Below the pieces are notes generated by a model. The model was not told the origin of the DNA. It did not search any database and saw nothing but the letters and a program-made list of their open reading frames with translations. A stretch of DNA of 64,000 bases from Acanthopleura granulata (taxonomy: Eukaryota; Mollusca; Polyplacophora; Chitonida; Chitonidae): contig JABBOT010000007.1 in NCBI GenBank assembly GCA_016165875.1, positions 8,775,245 through 8,839,244 of the forward strand. The letters are read 5' to 3'. Below, piece by piece: positions 58,590-64,000 of the stretch (position 1 is the stretch's first letter; each line of letters begins with the position of its first letter). Both the position numbers and the translations under genes were made by a program.

Positions 58590-59400
58590 TGTGCCGCATC
58601 TGTATTTTCGAGGAACCAATACTTACAAAGATATAGTTTCTAGGAAAAGAACAGGTGTGGTGAGAATTTTGTCTTGACAGAAAGTGACACCAGAACACAG
58701 TTTAACTCTAACTTCGAGATCTAAGGTTGGTTTTTGGACTTAACAGAGATAGCAGGCGAAGGGTAGTGCACAGAACAGTGGGGTGTTGGTCATCGTAATG
58801 GATACATCCACTGTGTATACGCAGGTAATGTGTATAACATTCATTTATTCACATTCTTTGAAGACTCATAAGATTCAAGGAAGTTGCGCCGGTAATTTAT
58901 GATTAAGTTCATAAAGCTAACATAAGTTTTCGTATATTATTAACTTGTGGTTGCTTATTAAATGCTAATATTATGTATGTATATAATTTCAGTCATTTTG
59001 AGGCAATTGAAGTGCACGGTTTGCCTATAAATCATTCTCTAAATAGAGGAATATTGAAACTTTGCTGTCTCAGTAGCGGCCATAACGCATTCATGAAATC
59101 TTAAACTTATTTTAATCAGTTTGGGTTGACCATTAATATATGTTATAGAAAAATTTCTGAAACAAATTGAAACAAAAATTAATTAATATTTTTGTAATTG
59201 GTCCTGGGTCAACACGCTGTCTTTACTTAAGTTTTTATAACTTTATTAACTTGACGTAGCGGTATGTTATGTTTGTAACACATGCATCTCCAAAAAATGT
59301 CCCATAAAAGCATAGACAAAAAATCAGATTCCTCAAGGTCACGCAGCTTCCTGTTTCATACACACCAGACACCAATACATCCCAGACGGTTGAGGTATGA
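58590..59400. other. No gene seen
   Basis: AT-rich DNA, with no open frame or splice pattern of note. Confidence 0.5.
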
Positions 59401-59406
59401 CCGAGG

Positions 59407-59416
59407 TATATAAAAG
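59407..59416 (+). promoter_or_regulatory. TATA box of a downstream plus-strand gene
   Basis: TATATAAAAG, with an expected start near 59440. The next conspicuous ATG with a donor is at 59722. Confidence 0.45.
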
Positions 59417-59721
59417 GCATTCAACAAATCTTGGCCGTAGCACAATTCCCTGAATTACCAGATTAGCCTACACATAGGTTAACCTCGGAAAGGAAGTCTG
59501 TCTAGACTGATGAATTTCTTGGTTCATATGTGGCTAGTAGCTTGTGGAAAAAAAGCTGAAGTTGTCGTTCAGATACTTGCACCCTCAAAGAGCTAACACG
59601 TATAGGTTCCAGGACTTTCACACTCTAGTGAGAAGTTTCTCTGTGCGGAAAAATTACACCTGGATCAAATCGCTTTCGTCGCCTAATGATACTTTTTGTG
59701 TGAAAAGGGATTGCTTTTGAA

Positions 59722-62182
59722 TATGGGGGATCATAAATCAGGGATCACCGGTGTGTTTGCCATTGTGATTTTTGCATCTGTTACACTGGGTGAGTTAAAT
59801 AGGTCTGCTGTATTGAGGTAATACATGTAGGTATAACACTCCGTTATAATAAGCTGCTCTGAAGTAGAATATGTAACACATTCGGTATTCCTTCGTCTTC
59901 ATGGAATTGTTTTTCGCTTGAAAAGATATGCAAACATCCAAACAACATTTACAGCCATTGCGTAAATCATCTACATGTAAGGCAGAGATGTGTTACTGCA
60001 TGTTTCACATTTGTTCAGTGAATGGTGGTAATATGAATAACATTCAGCAAAGTATCTGGTACATGACAGTACTGTGGATAACATTCGTTTGACCTTCTTC
60101 TAATCTGTGTTCCATTTTACGTTTCACTCTACCAACTACATGCAGATGTCTTTAGTTGACCTTTTCCCTACTACACTCTCTGTGGGCATGACTCTCTGTC
60201 CACATGACTATATGTTTGCATGATATTGTTACATTCTACTTACATGTACCACATCGAACATGTTTAATGTAACCTCTTTCCGTAGAGGATATCATCATAT
60301 TTACAGCTCAGCTTGCATGTTCGGCTTTAAGAGAAAAAAAAAGAGAAAACACGTGCAAACGCTACTGATGAAAGAAAAGAAGTTTTAGCCCCAGCTAAAA
60401 TAGTGTGGTGTCTACGTACGGGGATGTCAACCGAAGATACGTCAAGTGGTCATATAGTGTGGGCAAAATATTGTATATTGTATATTGAGATAAAATATCG
60501 ACTCAGAATTGCACATGTCTGTGGCGGGGCATTACTTGCTCGCTGCATTGGTTGCCGCGAATCAATTATTATATACCTGTATGTGTTTGCTGGCTTACCT
60601 TCGAAGTTTATATTCCCCATAAGCGTCTACGTGACCTGACCAAGGCTGCTTCATTTACAGAACCATTCAAGGCTTCGTACCAATGTTTGATTTTATTTTT
60701 CAGTATCCAAATTCCAGCAATTTACAATCTGAGCTGACGGAATGGTCCTGTTTGCTACTGCTAACATTGCTACTCGAATGGTACTGCCGTTTATACAATT
60801 TCCCCGTTGAAATCCTCTCCGCTTCCAAGAAACACCCTCAGTGACATAAGTCCACGGCTATACGCTAAATTACTGGTGCCCAGTTGATCCTCGGTGGCCT
60901 AGAGGTTAGAGCGTCTGCTTCGATGCCGTGAGACCCGGGTTCACTCCTGGGGTCGTACCAAAGCCTTGACTCAGCACTCAGAGGGCAGAGCAAGGAAACA
61001 GGAATGGCTGGTCCGGTGGCAGTATAATGTGACCGGGTGGGTTGTTTTGTCTGCTGTCTTCGAGAGCAAGGTGACATGTCGCAAGAAGACACTACATACA
61101 TAATTGGTCGAATCAGTTCGACGTTTTAACCTCAGCATATTTACATACGTTAGACCTCCGTTGCAGGGCGGTTAGCGGTCTAGCGCAGCGAGATAACCCA
61201 AGAGCCTCTCACCAATACAGCCGCTGTGCGTTCAAGTCCAGCTCATGCTGACTTCCTCTCCGGCCGTAAGTGGGAAGATCTGCCATCAACCTACATGACC
61301 TCGTGGATTTCCCCTAAACTCTGACCAGATTCCTCCCACCACAATGCTGGCGGCCGTCGTAAAAGTGGAATGTTCTTCGGTATGGTGTAGAACATGAATC
61401 AAAATAATAAATAAATACATACATCCCCTCCAATACAGCTACACGCACCCTTAAGGATACGGCGTCTTTTCTATTGATTATACTTCGGTACATTACGAGA
61501 AAAAGGTGTTTAATATGCATAGCAGCGAAGCATTTTCTTCTTTGAAAAATTTTATAGCAAAAATTTGTTGTCAAGCAGGGCAATAACGTGGTACATTTTA
61601 TCTTTCAACCGCCAAATGATTTTTGGTCCAGTTGATCTAGAATGATGGGACTTCCCTTTTGAAAGTGGAAATACATTTTAATCCGATTTTGCGGTTACCT
61701 TCCTTTCTTTTTGCTTCCTTTTGTCTTCTTCATCATCATCATCGCAATCGTCGTTGTTGTTATTATTATTATTACTATTGACATTTTGACACTTTCATGC
61801 AAATATTTTCAAACATGTGTGTTTAACAATTTGAAGGAATGATTGTGCAACGCAAAACGGCAAATTCTTTGCCTATAATGTGCAACAAAGTGCCTTAACC
61901 GTACTTTGTTCCAAGCTAACTTAACCATTGTTCTCTTGCAATAAATGGGTACTACGTTACCAACCTGTCATCTAAACGTCATCGTGAAGGTGGGAATGAA
62001 CAATGAACAGTATAGTTAGGCCTAAATTATTTTAACTCAAGAAAGGTTCCACACTATCTTGAAAACAATTAGCCTAGATGTTAACGTATCCTAATTATTC
62101 TGTCTGAATGGATGTAACGAACAAACAGGGGTGTGTTCCGGAAAACGCAGTCCTGCCTGGGATGGTCCTACTTGTCTCAGAC
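59722..62182 (+). CDS. Start of an EGF-type receptor gene, possible phosphatase paralogue (partial)
   Basis: An ATG near 59722 opens GDHKSGITGVFAIVIFASV then TLG, a signal peptide, ending at a gtgagt donor in phase 1. At about 62130-62182 a phase 1-1 stretch after aacaaacag encodes GVCSGKRSPAWDGPTCLR and a gtaagt donor. It closely parallels the end of the first EGF exon of the phosphatase receptor (GWDGPTCQR). Upstream of that acceptor the frame continues with CLNGCNEQT before a stop, so the EGF may be a broken exon. Distance, phase and order match the receptor at 25.6 kb. The rest lies outside the window or is lost. Confidence 0.35.
60886..61110 (+). repeat. SINE family 2, best-preserved copy
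   Basis: Head tcctcggtggcctagaggtt (A box) and gacccgggttcactcctggg (B box). The body has ctcagagggcagagcaagga, agtataatgtgaccgggtgg and caagaagacact. Confidence 0.85.
61150..61415 (+). repeat. SINE family 1, near full length
   Basis: gcggttagcggtctagcgca, the B box gcgttcaagtccagctcatg, body, core and AATAAATAAATA tail. Confidence 0.85.
61728..61780. repeat. Trinucleotide-rich low-complexity tract
   Basis: catcatcatcatcgcaatcg followed by gttgttattattattatta. Confidence 0.85.
61905..62090. repeat. Dispersed repeat R4, copy 2 of 2
   Basis: ccaagctaacttaaccattg, aacgtcatcgtgaaggtggg, aatgaacaatgaacagtata and aagaaaggttccacactatc. It ends just before the EGF-like stretch. Confidence 0.7.
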
Positions 62183-63179
62183 GTAAGTGACATACTATCA
62201 AAGATATGTATATAGTAAGGTTTGTGATCACTCACAAGAATTTTTTCCGCTTATTTCTTCAAACAAGAGCTTTTTTTTAAATATGTTAGAAATACTCATC
62301 AAACGGATTCATGACGTACTGTCTTTTGAACAAAAACAAAGTAATGATATTTTTTTATGATGATATACATTCCGCCACATCGGGCCTTTGATTCAGAGGA
62401 TAGATCCACCACAGCCGATATCCCACTAACCCTTTTCGTTCTAACGTTACTTTTCAGTTCATTCCCGGCGAAAGCAATTGTGACGTTATGACACCACAAA
62501 AAGATTGAACATTTGTAGTCATTTTGTGCATGGGACATCCGGTTGACCTACTTACAACATTATTGTTTATAATTGGTATTCTTGATTGGTAGTTCCTCAA
62601 GGGCTATGCTGATGACAATGATAAACTTGTTAGGTCTACCATGTGTGCGTCCAAGTACATAATGAAAATAAATTTCTCCTCCATGTAGAGCCACCTTTGC
62701 ACATGCAGGTAGGTGAAGTACTGGGAAGAAATATTGGAATAAAGCCGAATACAGCATGCATCGAGTGTAATGCCAGAGTAGCGACGGCAGTTTCACACAT
62801 GCACATGTAGCCAGCACACTGTTGCAACCACTGTAATCCTGTGCCTTCTTAATTTACCTCAGTCACGTTTCATCCAGACTATCCATATAAATGCTTAAAT
62901 AGTAGGAACTTATGCGCTCTTTAGAATTTTGATAAGGCAGAAGAGGGCAAAGAAAAAGTAATTGAATTCATTAGATGCCATACTCTTGTCTAGAATTACG
63001 CAAATTGTCACCACATTAAATAAAGACATTGTGGTAGAGACAGAGATAGCATGCTTGACTAAAATCAAGTCTTGTTTTATTCGTAAGTAAATGTACGTCA
63101 AGCTTATTTCAGTGAACTGAGACTTGGGCAGATGAGATAGATTTCCCGTTTGACTGACTATTTGGCTAATTTATTTTCT

Positions 63180-63420
63180 TTTTGCTTAACGCAACACTCA
63201 AGACAATTTTCACGTTTACGATCGGGTCAGTTTATGGGTGCGGGAAACGGAATGTGTGGGATGAATCGTCCATTTGGCATCTTGCTGAGGAAACTTCCCA
63301 GATCTGACGTACAGAAAGCGATAAGCTAGCGTCGTAAAGGAATACATCTAACAGATACTGGCTCCATGGAGACTCGAATCCACTCTACCATATGGGCTAC
63401 CAAGCCAACTTAGAACGGCT
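63180..63420 (-). repeat. SINE-like repeat with tRNA-like head, third family
   Basis: On the minus strand the head reads GGCTTGGTAGCCCATATGGT with gattcgagtctcc as B box. The tail side is ttttgcttaacgcaacactc. The middle (tttatgggtgcgggaaacgg) parallels the copy near 35.7 kb. Confidence 0.55.
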
Positions 63421-64000
63421 CGCTTGTTAGAGTCCAGAGTGTATGAAGTGGATGGTTTACTGACAAATACATACAACGCTTATTGTGCTATGTACCAACA
63501 GACAACTTATTGTTTCTAAAACAATTAGCAATCATCGCCAGAGAATACATCGAATAGATATAGTTTCGAATAGATATAATTTACACAAGGTCTCTATATA
63601 GCAGTGTAGGAAATGTACAGATATGCACACCATTTTGGTCAAAAGACAGTACACCTTTAATGAACGTTAGACAGGAAAAACAGTCTAACGCATCATTCAT
63701 TGGTGATGACGATGAAGGCCTCACGAAGAGCAAGAACAGAAGAGTTTACAAATTCCCTGATCACGAACCGGATAGAACACTCACCACATGTGTCGTAGTG
63801 ATTGCAAGGCAATTATGTTATCCATTCGGCCACGATCCGTTCCCAAGACATCTCTCAGCATGATTGCCGAGAGTACGCATGATTTCCTCTACTCTCGTAT
63901 GTGCATCCATTATATGTAAGGATTTAATATGGTTTATGAAATTGATAGCAAGGATGTTACAAGTATATGGGGAAATGAGTATCACTTAAACGTTGCATAA

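Noticed and set aside
60886..60960. Possible tRNA gene with A and B boxes
   Set aside because: The boxes belong to the head of a family 2 SINE, and the body shared with other copies follows directly.

Overview
This is animal nuclear DNA: intron-rich, AT-leaning and loaded with SINEs. Gene content and repeats point to a lophotrochozoan, most likely a mollusc. The pieces behind that are a GH9 cellulase with an N-terminal CBM2 (an architecture I know from abalone and other molluscs), a zona pellucida protein resembling abalone egg vitelline-envelope VEZPs, a receptor tyrosine phosphatase with fucolectin and EGF modules, and tRNA-derived SINEs whose tail resembles the Nin-DC type. A brachiopod cannot be excluded. 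No species can be named from sequence alone. All gene models were built by hand from splice signals, reading phase and family motifs.

Layout. (1) About 2.1-16.3 kb, minus strand: a secreted ZP-domain protein. It has a TATA box, a 5' non-coding exon, a signal-peptide exon and at least twelve further coding exons, two of them micro-exons of 26 and 29 nt. The phase is continuous into the ZP-C module; the last exon is tentative. (2) About 16.4-25.1 kb: no gene seen. It holds SINE copies of two families, a perfect 15-bp hairpin and a ~1.5-kb minisatellite of ~30-bp units. (3) 25.1-43.9 kb, plus strand: a complete receptor-type protein tyrosine phosphatase of 26 coding exons (3132 nt, 1043 residues). 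Its order is signal peptide, EGF, fucolectin/F5-8-type, three EGF-like exons, one membrane span and two phosphatase domains. D1 keeps the catalytic Cys and Arg but has WED instead of WPD. D2 is a pseudophosphatase. Introns hold decayed EGF exon copies, one EGF exon cut by a SINE, and a tandem array of an exon end plus its splice donor. (4) 43.9-47.1 kb: no gene seen apart from 3' flanks and SINE fragments. (5) 47.1-56.6 kb, minus strand: the complete GH9 endoglucanase, 11 coding exons (1722 nt, 573 residues), with an AATAAA signal. (6) 56.6-64 kb: SINEs, including two copies joined end to end, then a TATA box, a signal-peptide exon and half an EGF exon on the plus strand. These look like the start of a paralogue, or a relic, of the phosphatase receptor.

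The genes do not form a pathway. The ZP protein is probably extracellular matrix or egg coat, the phosphatase is a cell-surface signalling receptor, and the GH9 enzyme is a secreted digestive cellulase. The most unusual material is in the receptor locus: rapid turnover of EGF exons, a non-canonical D1 catalytic loop, and a probable paralogue about 16 kb downstream.
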